Assembly: GCA_002685115.1 (NCBI GenBank)
Contig: NYWQ01000104.1
Coordinates: forward strand, 1 to 6,213
Reading direction: 5' to 3'
DNA from: Flavobacteriales bacterium
Lineage (GTDB): Bacteria > Bacteroidota > Bacteroidia > Flavobacteriales > UBA7430
DNA: 6,213 bases
The notes beneath the pieces were generated by a model, which had not been told where the DNA came from, did not search any database, and was given only the letters and a program-made list of their open reading frames with translations. The position numbers and the translations under genes are program-made. Of the stretch, positions 1 to 6,212 are shown in pieces. The number at the start of each line of letters is the position of its first letter. Position 1 is the stretch's first letter.

Positions 1-204
1 CCCTTTTTTTCCTTTAACTCTCTTTACTCTAGTATCGTTTTGCCTAATAAATTCACCTAATTGAGCGCCAACAGTATCAGAAGGAGTTTTCGCATTAGAC
101 CAGTCAATATAGTTGTTTTCGTTTATCTTATCGTGAACTTCCATATAAGTCAATGCAGACTTTTGTTCTTCAAGTACTTTTAAAATGGCTTCTTTTATAG
201 TCAT
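1..204 (-). CDS. HARE-HTH domain protein, N-terminal 68 residues (cut by window edge)
   Basis: Reading leftward from ATG at 204-202, the frame stays open for 68 codons to the window edge, so the gene is 3'-truncated. The peptide begins MTIKEAILKVLEEQKSALTY and continues with MEVHDKIN (about 21-28), a W35-S-N-A-K-T-P-S-D-T-V segment (35-45) and QLGEFIRQN (48-56). This is the layout of the HARE-HTH winged helix: a helix opening in 'ai..vL', a helix 'lt..ei...i', then 'ktP..tv...l...i' before a basic beta-wing (RVKRVKGKKG). HARE-HTH domains bind DNA and occur at the N-terminus of bacterial restriction endonuclease-like and other DNA-acting proteins, as well as in eukaryotic HB1/ASXL. The effector domain that would decide the function lies outside the window. 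The ATG follows an A/T-rich leader without a clear Shine-Dalgarno site, normal in Bacteroidota. It lies 101 bp after the stop of the methyltransferase gene on the same strand. Domain call fairly sure; full function unknown. Confidence 0.72.
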   Translation of the reverse strand, partial: MTIKEAILKVLEEQKSALTYMEVHDKINENNYIDWSNAKTPSDTVGAQLGEFIRQNDTRVKRVKGKKG

Positions 205-305
205 TATTTGTTATGAAATGCAATTGTGTGGCTCTTTGCTGTGAAGTTGAAGAAAAATTTAAACGCACTACAATGTTAAAATTTGCAACTTCAACACTAT
301 TATTT

Positions 306-1091
306 TTAGAGATTGATAGGTGAAGAAATCTTTTCAGCTACATAAAACAAATCGAAACATTCATCTGTTGTATTGTCTAAATAATAATCACTCATAGAAA
401 TTTCAGAAACTAAGGAAGTATGGTCCTTAAGAAGTTTTTTTCTATTCATTCGGTTGGCTATGTCATAAGGTATTTTCAACAATTGCCTAGGTAATATATA
501 TTGAAAGTTAAATAGGTCAAAACGAGTGATTTTTTCAACCGATTTTTTATTTTGGTAGTAATATTCATTTACTATTTTTTTTCCAAAGACGCCTAATTTC
601 TTTACCGACTGAAAATCCTTGCGTAATAAAGTATCTAATTCATTAATTGTATATTCTCTAATGTGCCAAGGATTTCTTGTTAAAGACATTTTTTTATTTG
701 GAGTAGTTACAATTAGTTTCCCTTTGTTTTTAAGTACTCTGTAAATTTCTTTGACAAATTCTTCGTCTTTTTTGATATGTTCGATTACCTGGAAAGTGAT
801 TACAAAGTCAAAAGAACTATCTGGAATATCTATTAAAGGTGGAACATTCATTTTGATAAATTCAACATTATCGTTTAATAGAATGTTAGTTTCATATTTA
901 TCTATTGTAATAAATTTATCAGTATTTGAGGCGATTATTTCAACACCATACCCACTACCTGTTCCAATTTCTAAAACAGTTCCTGAAACTATCTTTGCCG
1001 CTTCCACATAGGCTAATAATGATCTTTGAAAGACAAAATTGTCAGATAATTCTTTATGACAAACCCTTTCTGCTGTTTGAATAATACTCAT
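306..1091 (-). CDS. class I SAM-dependent methyltransferase (Methyltransf_11/25-like)
   Basis: A 261-residue Rossmann-fold methyltransferase. Motif I, the SAM-binding glycine loop, is VLEIGTGSGYG (39-49). The acidic residue at the end of strand 2, which binds the ribose hydroxyls, is D64 in ITIDKY. FDFVITFQVIEHI (94-106) is the strand-4 motif with the 'xxEH' typical of Methyltransf_11, and GKLIVTTPN (124-132) is strand 5. NPWHIREYT (140-148) follows, as in many methyltransferases from bacterial surface-polysaccharide and secondary-metabolite loci. The C-terminal third (about 165-261) is basic and aromatic and I do not recognise it. No DPPY/NPPY or Pro-Cys motif is present, so it is not a DNA adenine or cytosine methylase and should not be read as the modification half of a restriction system with the adjacent HARE-HTH gene. 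Substrate unknown. The start ATG at 1091 is preceded by an A/T-rich leader. The gene is clearly AT-richer than the metabolic genes at the right of the window, which fits acquired DNA. Confidence 0.85.
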   Translation of the reverse strand: MSIIQTAERVCHKELSDNFVFQRSLLAYVEAAKIVSGTVLEIGTGSGYGVEIIASNTDKFITIDKYETNILLNDNVEFIKMNVPPLIDIPDSSFDFVITFQVIEHIKKDEEFVKEIYRVLKNKGKLIVTTPNKKMSLTRNPWHIREYTINELDTLLRKDFQSVKKLGVFGKKIVNEYYYQNKKSVEKITRFDLFNFQYILPRQLLKIPYDIANRMNRKKLLKDHTSLVSEISMSDYYLDNTTDECFDLFYVAEKISSPINL

Positions 1092-1254
1092 TTTTATTAT
1101 TTTAATTAGTACATCAATTATATATAACGAATATACATTTAAAATAATAACTATTTAATTAACTCTATTTAATTTTCTCATATTTAATGTTTTTTTACAA
1201 TAGACCTAAAATTAATTTTATGCTACACCCAATTAAATAAACGAAACCATATTA

Positions 1255-1561
1255 AACAAGAGAAGAACCGTTTTAACACAATTAATTCCTATTCAAAATT
1301 ATGCTTTAATTTGTGTAACGATTTAATTATAAGGATGAGGACCTCAAAGAATTATTCAATAAAAAAGTCATAAGGTCTTGCATTATCTTAGTACAAGAAA
1401 AAGGATACTCCCACTCCTCTCAAAAACAGTTTTTGGGAGCCATCAAAAAGTTTTACTCAGAATGTTTTAGCCGAAGTATTGAAGTATCGGTTATTTATCC
1501 TTCTAGAAATCAAAGCCCATTACCTGTTATTTTATTTCTTAAAGAAGTAAAGAGCTTATTA
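1255..1561 (+). pseudogene. decayed N-terminal fragment of a tyrosine recombinase / phage-type integrase
   Basis: The frame from 1319 has no plausible start codon but reads like the core-binding (SAM-like) domain of a flavobacterial XerD/phage-type integrase. It has FNYKDEDLKELFNKKV (1322-1369), KGYSHSSQKQFLGAIKKFY (1400-1456) and LPVILFLKEVKSLL (1520-1561). From memory the family pattern is roughly 'Y.D.dl.eL..ed I..yi..Lv..kgYS.Ssq.q.inaIkfyYe......iyP.r....LPvvLs.eEVk.lL', which matches in order. Similarity stops exactly where the catalytic domain should begin: the catalytic Arg, H-x-x-R and Tyr are all missing and the frame runs on into the tmRNA terminator. Upstream, a different frame (1255-1323, QNYALICVTI near its end) would supply the preceding helix if a one-base indel near 1320 were repaired, which suggests a frameshift. 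The remaining gap 1092-1254 is A/T-rich and shows nothing I can name. The orientation points at the 3' end of ssrA, a common integrase target. The call rests on pattern recognition, not a database search. Confidence 0.62.
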
Positions 1562-1602
1562 TATAAAAAAAGAAGTTTTAGGAAGACCGTTTCCAATACT
1601 AC

Positions 1603-1640
1603 AAAAAAAATTCCCAAAAATAAAAAATTACTTTTGGGAA
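1603..1640 (-). terminator. intrinsic terminator of ssrA
   Basis: Read on the minus strand, a perfect 9-bp stem TTCCCAAAA / TTTTGGGAA (1640-1632 pairing with 1619-1611) closes a 12-nt A/T loop. It is followed directly by eight T residues (1610-1603). It begins nine bases after the tmRNA discriminator base, as expected for the terminator of this RNA. Confidence 0.88.
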
Positions 1641-1648
1641 TAAGGGAG

Positions 1649-2020
1649 TGGAGATGCAGGGAATCGAACCCTGGTCCAAACAAGGAATCTGAAAGCTTTC
1701 TACATGTTTAGTAAACCATTAATTTTCGAGTAAAGTCGGGAAGTTTACATTCCCAAAACAAAACCTTATCCTTTGTATTTCGCCTTTAAGTCAAGACATC
1801 CTTATTGGCTAGTTCATCCTTTTGATGATGCTCGGTGGGATAGAAGCGATCAACCTTCATCTATCTCCTGAGCAAAAGCTACACTAATCCTAGATTAGGC
1901 AGCTAAAGCGTAGTTAGACTCGCCGAATAAAAATTTGTGAATTGGATATTAACGAGCCATCTCACCATGCTCGACATGCTTACAGTCCTATTCATCTCGC
2001 TGTCAAAGCCAGTCATCCCC
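1649..2020 (-). ncRNA. ssrA: tmRNA (transfer-messenger RNA)
   Basis: tmRNA rescues ribosomes stalled on broken mRNAs: it enters the A site as an alanyl-tRNA mimic, then templates a degradation tag. The 5' end is GGGGATGACTGGCTTTGACA (2020-2001), matching the conserved tmRNA start. The 3' end has a T-arm with GGTTCGATTCC and the 7-base strand CATCTCC (1656-1650). The two ends pair as GGGGATG/CATCTCC, with a G-U wobble at the third pair, the identity element for alanyl-tRNA synthetase. The discriminator is A at 1649. The next bases are CTC, so CCA is not encoded and must be added by the CCA enzyme, common in Bacteroidota. The 372-nt length without CCA fits a one-piece tmRNA. The tag frame is at 1924-1895. 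The strand, own promoter and terminator indicate an independent transcription unit. Confidence 0.97.
1895..1924 (-). other. tmRNA tag-peptide reading frame (GESNYALAA, stop TAA)
   Basis: Within ssrA the frame GGC GAG TCT AAC TAC GCT TTA GCT GCC TAA encodes GESNYALAA. Placing the resume codon at GGC (1924-1922) follows from similarity to the Bacteroidota pattern GE-x-NYALAA. The ALAA end is the part recognised by ClpXP-type proteases, so tagged products would be degraded. Confidence 0.9.
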
Positions 2021-2041
2021 AGTAATTTCAATGAGCTAATG

Positions 2042-2068
2042 CAAATATAGAAATCGATACTTTACAAA
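2042..2068 (-). promoter_or_regulatory. probable ssrA promoter (Bacteroidota type)
   Basis: On the minus strand TATATTTG (2049-2042) is a perfect match to the Bacteroidota -7 consensus TAnnTTTG. A TTTG at 2068-2065 could serve as the -33 element, but the 15-base spacer is shorter than the usual 17-23. The -7 box ends 21 bases before the mature 5' end, which allows a short leader removed by RNase P. The -7 assignment is reasonable; the -33 is doubtful. Confidence 0.6.
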
Positions 2069-2125
2069 CCACACCTTTTATCAAATAATACCTCAAATAA
2101 GTAGGACTGTTAAATAGATGATGAA

Positions 2126-2617
2126 TTAGTTAGAGATGATGTCGTCCTCAATTACAATAGAATCAATGAGTGATTCCTTATTGTTTAACAGCTCTTCCAT
2201 TGAAATAAAAGTTTCAGTCCTTCTTATCCCATCAATGGAGTGCACATTTTTAAGCACATTTCTAGTCGCTGCAGAATCTGAAGCACGAACTTTACAAAAA
2301 ACACTAAACTGACCCGTGGTAAAATCGATAACGGTAATTTGCGGGATTTTTTTTAATGCATCTGCTACCTTATCAAAACTTTGTGCTTTGTCTAAAAAAA
2401 CACCTAGATAAGAGGTAAACGAAAGACCCAGTTTTTTATAATCGATATTGATGGTGAAATTTCTTATAATACCCAAATCCTCAAGTTTTTTCACTCTTAC
2501 ATGAACTGTACTCGCCGAAACAAGAATTTTTGAGGCCAATTCTGTGTAAGAAATCTTAGCATTTGAAGACAAATACTTCATTATTTCTAAATCTGTTTTA
2601 TCAATATCATTTTTCAT
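2126..2617 (-). CDS. Lrp/AsnC-family transcriptional regulator
   Basis: A 163-residue protein of the usual Lrp/AsnC length. The N-terminal winged helix starts with DKTDLEIMKYLSSNAKISYT (6-25), where 'D..D..Il..L..narisy.eLA' is the family hallmark. The recognition helix follows as VSASTVHVRVKKLEDLGII (33-51). The C-terminal RAM/AsnC ligand-binding domain spans about 66-140: FTSYLGVFLD, then VIDFTTGQFSVFCKV (96-110) corresponding to the family's 'v....v.tG.yD.l..v', and IRRTETFISM (131-140), the final strand 'i.rteT.ivl'. These proteins form dimers to octamers that bind DNA and often sense amino acids. A tail of about 20 acidic residues follows the domain. The gene is divergent from amtB, and the 137-bp shared gap contains a palindrome, suggesting control of amtB, itself, or both. 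The ligand cannot be read from the sequence. The ATG at 2617 is the only start that keeps the full HTH. Confidence 0.93.
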   Translation of the reverse strand: MKNDIDKTDLEIMKYLSSNAKISYTELASKILVSASTVHVRVKKLEDLGIIRNFTINIDYKKLGLSFTSYLGVFLDKAQSFDKVADALKKIPQITVIDFTTGQFSVFCKVRASDSAATRNVLKNVHSIDGIRRTETFISMEELLNNKESLIDSIVIEDDIISN

Positions 2618-2649
2618 AGATTAAATTTTTATTAGTTTAAAGGATTTCA

Positions 2650-2657
2650 CAAAAATA
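2650..2657 (-). promoter_or_regulatory. possible -7 element of the Lrp/AsnC gene
   Basis: Minus-strand TATTTTTG matches the TAnnTTTG consensus and ends 32 bases before the regulator's ATG. No good -33 TTTG lies at the right distance, and the region is very A/T-rich, so a chance match is possible. Confidence 0.4.
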
Positions 2658-2687
2658 ATTAAAAAAATAATGAAATTCACTATAATT

Positions 2688-2709
2688 AAACTGTTTTACA
2701 AAACAGTTT
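2688..2709. promoter_or_regulatory. perfect 10+10 bp palindrome, candidate Lrp/AsnC operator
   Basis: AAACTGTTTT (2688-2697) and AAAACAGTTT (2700-2709) are exact inverted repeats separated by AC. The centre lies about 56 bp upstream of the amtB ATG and about 81 bp upstream of the regulator's ATG. CAGTTTA recurs at 2722-2728 and a related AGTTTAA at 2634-2640, so the half-site may be reused across the gap. A dimeric HTH regulator binding here could control both genes. Read on the plus strand it is followed by a T-rich run, so a terminator or attenuator hairpin is the main alternative, but no gene upstream would need one. Confidence 0.5.
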
Positions 2710-2754
2710 TTATTTTTAATTCAGTTTATCGAAATTTACATAAAACAACTAGTA

Positions 2755-4044
2755 ATGAAAAGAAATTGGTATTTAACATTCACACTCGTAGGAATAGTTG
2801 CGCTATTAGGCGTAATTACATCCAGTGATTTGAATATTAGTATCGATCCAGAAAATGCAGCAGACATTACCTGGATGCTCACTTCAAGTTGTCTAGTGTT
2901 TTTTATGACACCTGGTTTGTCTTTCTTTTACGGTGGTTTAGTTAGTCAACGTAATGTGATATCTACCATGCTGCAAAGTTTTATTGCATTGGGACTGATT
3001 AGTATTTTATGGATTGTTGTTGGTTTTAGCCTTTCATTTGGCGACAGTTTTATGGGATTTATTGGAGATCCAACGCAATACTTTATGTTTACTAATATCG
3101 ACCAATACAATGAAACCTTGGGGCTTGGTATACCCTTATTACTCTTTGCCTTATTCCAATTAAAATTTGCCATTATAACACCTGCAATCACAACCGGAAG
3201 TTTTGCTGAGCGTATTAACTTTTCGGCTTACCTGATCTTTATGTGTTTGTTTAGTTTATTTATTTACTGCCCATTGGCACACTGGACATGGCATCCAAGC
3301 GGATTTTTAAACCAATGGGGCGTGTTGGATTTTGCTGGTGGAGCTGTAGTACACATATCAGCTGGATTTGCAGCACTTGCTGGTGCTTTAGTACTAGGCC
3401 GAAGAGAGAAACATAAAGAAAAAGAAGAAAACCCTGCAAACGTAAGCTATGTTCTACTTGGAACTGGAATGCTATGGTTTGGATGGTTTGGATTTAATTC
3501 TGGATCCGCTTTGGGGGCGAATTCAGATGCCATAATGGCATTTGCAACTACCAACACTGCTTCAGCTATAAGCATGTTTACTTGGATTATTTTAGAGGGT
3601 ATGAAAGGTAACAAAGTTAAGGCTTCACATGCTTGTATTGGAGCAGTGGTTGGTTTGGTTGTAATTACACCTGCGGCAGGTTTTGTTAGTATAGGCCAAA
3701 GTTTATTTATGGGCTTTACAGGTGCTATCATCTGTAATTTATTCCTCCACTACTTTAAAAAATCAAATATCGATGATACTTTGGATGTATTTGCATGTCA
3801 TGGTATGGGTGGAATTGTTGGCTTGCTTCTTACAGGAATATTTGCCAAAGATGTAGGTCTTATTTATGGCGAAACAGAAACTTTTACAAACCATATTTAC
3901 GCCTTAATCATCATCAGTATTTTCACCTTTTTGGGCTCTTATCTACTTTATAAAATTACCGCATTTATTGTCCCTATTCGGGTGTCAAAAGAAATAGAAG
4001 AAAAAGGCTTAGACAGAGCCGTTCACGGAGAATTTGTTAACTAA
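2755..4044 (+). CDS. amtB: ammonium transporter (Amt/MEP/Rh family)
   Basis: A 429-residue inner-membrane ammonium channel, expected to be a trimer. Residues 6-22 form a signal-like hydrophobic segment, as in E. coli AmtB, followed by about 11 membrane helices from residue 40. Key residues (E. coli counterparts by motif alignment, not a computed alignment): D192 (D160) and H200 (H168) in DFAGGAVVHISAG, H349 (H318) in DVFACHGMGGIVG, Phe gate F138 (F107) and F247 (F215), S251 (S219) and W179 (W148). So the twin-His pore and the recruitment site are intact. LGTGMLWFGWFGFNSGSAL (235-253) is the family signature. The C-terminal tail keeps GLD (418-420) and HGE (424-426), the conserved tail elements linked to subunit coupling and P-II regulation. 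No P-II gene follows here, which departs from the usual amtB-glnK order, so a P-II protein may be encoded elsewhere. Divergent from an Lrp/AsnC gene. Likely active under low ammonium (inferred). Confidence 0.97.
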   Translation: MKRNWYLTFTLVGIVALLGVITSSDLNISIDPENAADITWMLTSSCLVFFMTPGLSFFYGGLVSQRNVISTMLQSFIALGLISILWIVVGFSLSFGDSFMGFIGDPTQYFMFTNIDQYNETLGLGIPLLLFALFQLKFAIITPAITTGSFAERINFSAYLIFMCLFSLFIYCPLAHWTWHPSGFLNQWGVLDFAGGAVVHISAGFAALAGALVLGRREKHKEKEENPANVSYVLLGTGMLWFGWFGFNSGSALGANSDAIMAFATTNTASAISMFTWIILEGMKGNKVKASHACIGAVVGLVVITPAAGFVSIGQSLFMGFTGAIICNLFLHYFKKSNIDDTLDVFACHGMGGIVGLLLTGIFAKDVGLIYGETETFTNHIYALIIISIFTFLGSYLLYKITAFIVPIRVSKEIEEKGLDRAVHGEFVN

Positions 4045-4054
4045 AAATAAAATT

Positions 4055-4255
4055 ATGTACGGAGATTTAATTCACACAGAACACCGCATTGAAACAGTTT
4101 CAGAATATTATTTTGATGCAGCACTAAAACTCGTTACCGAGATGAAAAATTTAACAGACAATAGGACTAAACTTTATACCTACAGTTTAAAACAATTTGA
4201 AACAACGTATAAAGATTCAAGAGTAAACAAGTGTTTTTCTAAAATTGGTTTGTAA
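4055..4255 (+). CDS. small hypothetical protein downstream of amtB
   Basis: A 66-residue ORF starting MYGDLIHTEHRIETVSEY, ending in SKIGL. I prefer ATG 4055 over an in-frame TTG at 4034 that would overlap the end of amtB: 4055 lies 10 bp after the amtB stop and follows the A-rich leader normal in this phylum. The protein is soluble, mixed-charge and probably helical in the middle (EYYFDAALKLVTEMKNL), with no signal peptide, no membrane segment and a single cysteine near the end. I recognise no domain. It is not P-II: it is far too short and lacks the T-loop. The short spacing before and the 37-bp gap to the thioesterase suggest co-transcription with amtB. It could be a real small protein or a chance ORF; the tight spacing and reasonable composition favour a gene. 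Confidence 0.5.
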   Translation: MYGDLIHTEHRIETVSEYYFDAALKLVTEMKNLTDNRTKLYTYSLKQFETTYKDSRVNKCFSKIGL

Positions 4256-4292
4256 AAATCGATTAACTATTTACTAAAAAAACACTGAGCTA

Positions 4293-4712
4293 ATGATGAA
4301 ACTTATTTCAACAAAAGTTTGTAAAAAAAGTGACATAGGAGTTCATAACAATTTATTTGGAGGAACCATGTTAAGTTGGGTAGATGAAGCGGGAGTTGCT
4401 ATGGCGGCTCAATACTGCTTTACGCCCTTAATGGTGACTTTAAAGATGGATGAGGTAACTTTTTTAGCCCCCGTAAAAGTTAATAACATTGTTAAAATTT
4501 ACGGAAATGTTATAGGAATAGGCAACTCTAGCATTACCATTTTAATTGAAGTAAGACGCTGCAGTGTTTACACACAAGAAGAGAAAATTGTTTTAAGCAC
4601 GCGTGTACTCTTCTGTCGTATTGACGAAGATGGCTCTGCTATTCCAATAGCCAAGCATGTAAAGAAAAACTTCGAAAACGAACATAAAGCTGTTCAAATT
4701 CAATCGGAATAA
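4293..4712 (+). CDS. acyl-CoA thioesterase, hotdog fold (YciA/BACH type)
   Basis: A 139-residue single-hotdog protein, predicted to hydrolyse acyl-CoA to free acid and CoA in the cytoplasm. The motif H18-N-N-L-F-G-G-T-M-L-S-W-V-D31-E-A-G is the YciA/BACH pattern 'N..G.ifGG.lm...D.a'. It wraps the central hotdog helix and carries D31 as the likely catalytic acid, with the GG pair (23-24) at the CoA site. VTLKMDEVTFLAPVK (48-62) and the strand LSTRVLFCRIDEDGSAIPI (101-119) complete the fold; 'vDe.g.a.pip' near the end is typical. The start is one of two consecutive ATG codons (4293 or 4296). It follows the small ORF by 37 bp and is probably read from the amtB promoter. An obvious link to ammonium uptake is lacking; the acyl chain preferred cannot be read from the sequence. 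Confidence 0.88.
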   Translation: MMKLISTKVCKKSDIGVHNNLFGGTMLSWVDEAGVAMAAQYCFTPLMVTLKMDEVTFLAPVKVNNIVKIYGNVIGIGNSSITILIEVRRCSVYTQEEKIVLSTRVLFCRIDEDGSAIPIAKHVKKNFENEHKAVQIQSE

Positions 4713-4802
4713 GCTAAAAACTTAGTACCGATTAAAACCTGCTACATACGCTCTTCACAAAAAAAGATAAAATCGTAGTACATTTAAAAGCTACAGATTG
4801 TT

Positions 4803-6212
4803 TTAATAAATACTAGGGTATTTGCTTGGGCTAGATTCATTCATCATTGCATAAACAACTTCAAAAATGTCGTCTGCGCTAGGTTTAGAGAAATAATCAC
4901 CATCTGTTCCATAAGCAGGACGATGTGCTTTTGCACTCAGCGTACGTGGTTCACCATCGAGATGGAAATAAGCCTTTTGTTCTTCCAATACTTTTTGCAT
5001 CATATAAGCGGTTGCTCCTCCAGGTACGTCCTCGTCAATAAACAGTACGCGATTTGTTTTTGAGATGCTATCCACAATGTGATGATTTACATCAAAAGGA
5101 ATTAACGATTGTACGTCTATTACTTCAGCAGAGACTCCAACAGATTCTAATTCTTTTGCAGCTTCCATGACCAAACGCCAAGTAGAACCGTAAGTTACAA
5201 GCGTAATATCGCTTCCTTCTTTGGTTGTTTCAGGAATCCCAACAGGCGTTTTAAATTCGCCTAAATTAACGGGCATTTTTTCCTTTAAACGGTACCCATT
5301 TAAACATTCTATAATTAAAGCCGGATCATCCGATGCCAACATGGTGTTGTAAAAACCAGCGGCCTGTGTCATATCTCTTGGAACCAAAACATTAACACCT
5401 CTTAAGGAATTGACAATCATCCCCATTGGAGATCCAGAATGCCAAATACCTTCCAAACGATGCCCACGGGTTCTTATAATTAATGGGGCTTTCTGACCTC
5501 CTTTGGTTCGGTAATGAAGGGTTGCCAAATCATCACTCATTATTTGAATCGCATACAATAAGTAATCTAAATATTGTATTTCAGCAATTGGTCTTAAACC
5601 ACGCATTGCCAAACCAATTCCTTGTCCTAAAATTGTAGCTTCTCGAATACCTACATCAGAAACACGGAGTTCGCCATACTTTTCTTGCAATCCTTCTAAA
5701 CCTTGATTTACATCACCGATATTTCCGGAATCTTCACCAAAAATTAAGGCTTCTGGCATCTTTGCAAAGATCGCGTCAAAGTTATCTCGAAGAATTACGC
5801 GAGCGTCTACCTCTTTAGCATCTTGGTACTCAGGTAGAACCTCTTTAACTTTTAAAGAAGAAAATGCAGAATCACTATACAAATGACTACTAAAACGATT
5901 GGCATTTACTTGCTTTTCTTTATGCAACCAATTGCCAATTAAGGTTTTGGCCTCAGAGCTTTCAGCTCTTACCAATCGTAAAGATTTGCGAGCTGCATTA
6001 AATAGATCTTTACGTAAAGGCTCAGCATTGTCTTTTAAATCGTTAGCAATTGTTGTAATGGCCGCTTTATTAGAGCTGCTCTCGGCGAGCTGAATCAATA
6101 AAGATGAAACAACACTTTGCTCCTCTTTGATAGGATTAATAAAAGCATTCCAGGCATTAGCTTTGGCTTCTCGAACTAACTTTTTAGACGCCTTAGATAC
6201 AGCATAAAAATC
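4803..6212 (-). CDS. fused E1 alpha/beta oxoacid dehydrogenase, C-terminal 469 residues (cut by window edge)
   Basis: The frame is open to the right window edge, so the start is not here; a TTG at 6098 is internal. What is visible is a helical linker (about 1-125), then an E1-beta-like Transket_pyr domain (about 134-312) and a Transketolase_C domain (about 325-455). GEDSG (159-163), VSDVGIREATILGQGIGLAM (185-204) with E191 as the likely TPP N1'-contacting glutamate, LRPIAEIQYLDYLLYAIQ (206-223) and SGSPMGM (259-265) are E1-beta landmarks. VLFIDEDVPGGATAYM (389-404) belongs to the C-terminal domain. Bacteroidota carry such proteins with the alpha subunit fused at the N-terminus; that half, with the TPP-binding GDG motif, would lie beyond 6213. 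Likely role: the thiamine-dependent decarboxylase of a 2-oxoacid dehydrogenase complex, branched-chain type most probable, but pyruvate cannot be excluded. It converges with the thioesterase across a 90-bp gap where I see no clear intrinsic terminator. Confidence 0.9.
   Translation of the reverse strand, partial: DFYAVSKASKKLVREAKANAWNAFINPIKEEQSVVSSLLIQLAESSSNKAAITTIANDLKDNAEPLRKDLFNAARKSLRLVRAESSEAKTLIGNWLHKEKQVNANRFSSHLYSDSAFSSLKVKEVLPEYQDAKEVDARVILRDNFDAIFAKMPEALIFGEDSGNIGDVNQGLEGLQEKYGELRVSDVGIREATILGQGIGLAMRGLRPIAEIQYLDYLLYAIQIMSDDLATLHYRTKGGQKAPLIIRTRGHRLEGIWHSGSPMGMIVNSLRGVNVLVPRDMTQAAGFYNTMLASDDPALIIECLNGYRLKEKMPVNLGEFKTPVGIPETTKEGSDITLVTYGSTWRLVMEAAKELESVGVSAEVIDVQSLIPFDVNHHIVDSISKTNRVLFIDEDVPGGATAYMMQKVLEEQKAYFHLDGEPRTLSAKAHRPAYGTDGDYFSKPSADDIFEVVYAMMNESSPSKYPSIY

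Noticed and set aside
242..293. Inverted repeat TGAAGTTG / CAACTTCA upstream of the HARE-HTH gene
   Set aside because: Only 8 bp with a 36-base loop in A/T-rich DNA; compatible with chance and no supporting promoter structure.
1..1091. HARE-HTH gene plus methyltransferase as a restriction-modification pair
   Set aside because: The methyltransferase has Methyltransf_11-type motifs and no DNA-methylase catalytic motif (no DPPY/NPPY, no Pro-Cys).
1417..1439. Strong hairpin (CTCTCAAAAA / TTTTTGGGAG, 3-nt loop) resembling a terminator
   Set aside because: It lies inside the integrase-like frame (encoding SSQKQFLG), has no T-run after it on either strand in the right place, and no intact gene ends before it.
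1433..1711. Open frame of 92 codons containing the peptide WRCRESNPGP
   Set aside because: As a gene it is spurious: its end is the antisense of the tmRNA T-arm and acceptor stem, a well-known source of RCRESNPGP-type false proteins. Only the upstream part of the same frame has meaning, as the integrase relic.
3273..3288. TTGGCAC resembling part of a sigma-54 site
   Set aside because: It is inside the amtB coding region (PLAHW) and lacks a matching downstream GC element.
4725..4781. Imperfect inverted repeat GTAC-CGATT / AATCG-TA-GTAC between the convergent genes
   Set aside because: Bulged stem with a loop of about 37 bases and no T-run; not a credible terminator.
6096..6098. TTG as the start of the E1 gene
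   Set aside because: The frame continues open upstream to the window edge, and fused E1 proteins need a whole alpha domain before this point.
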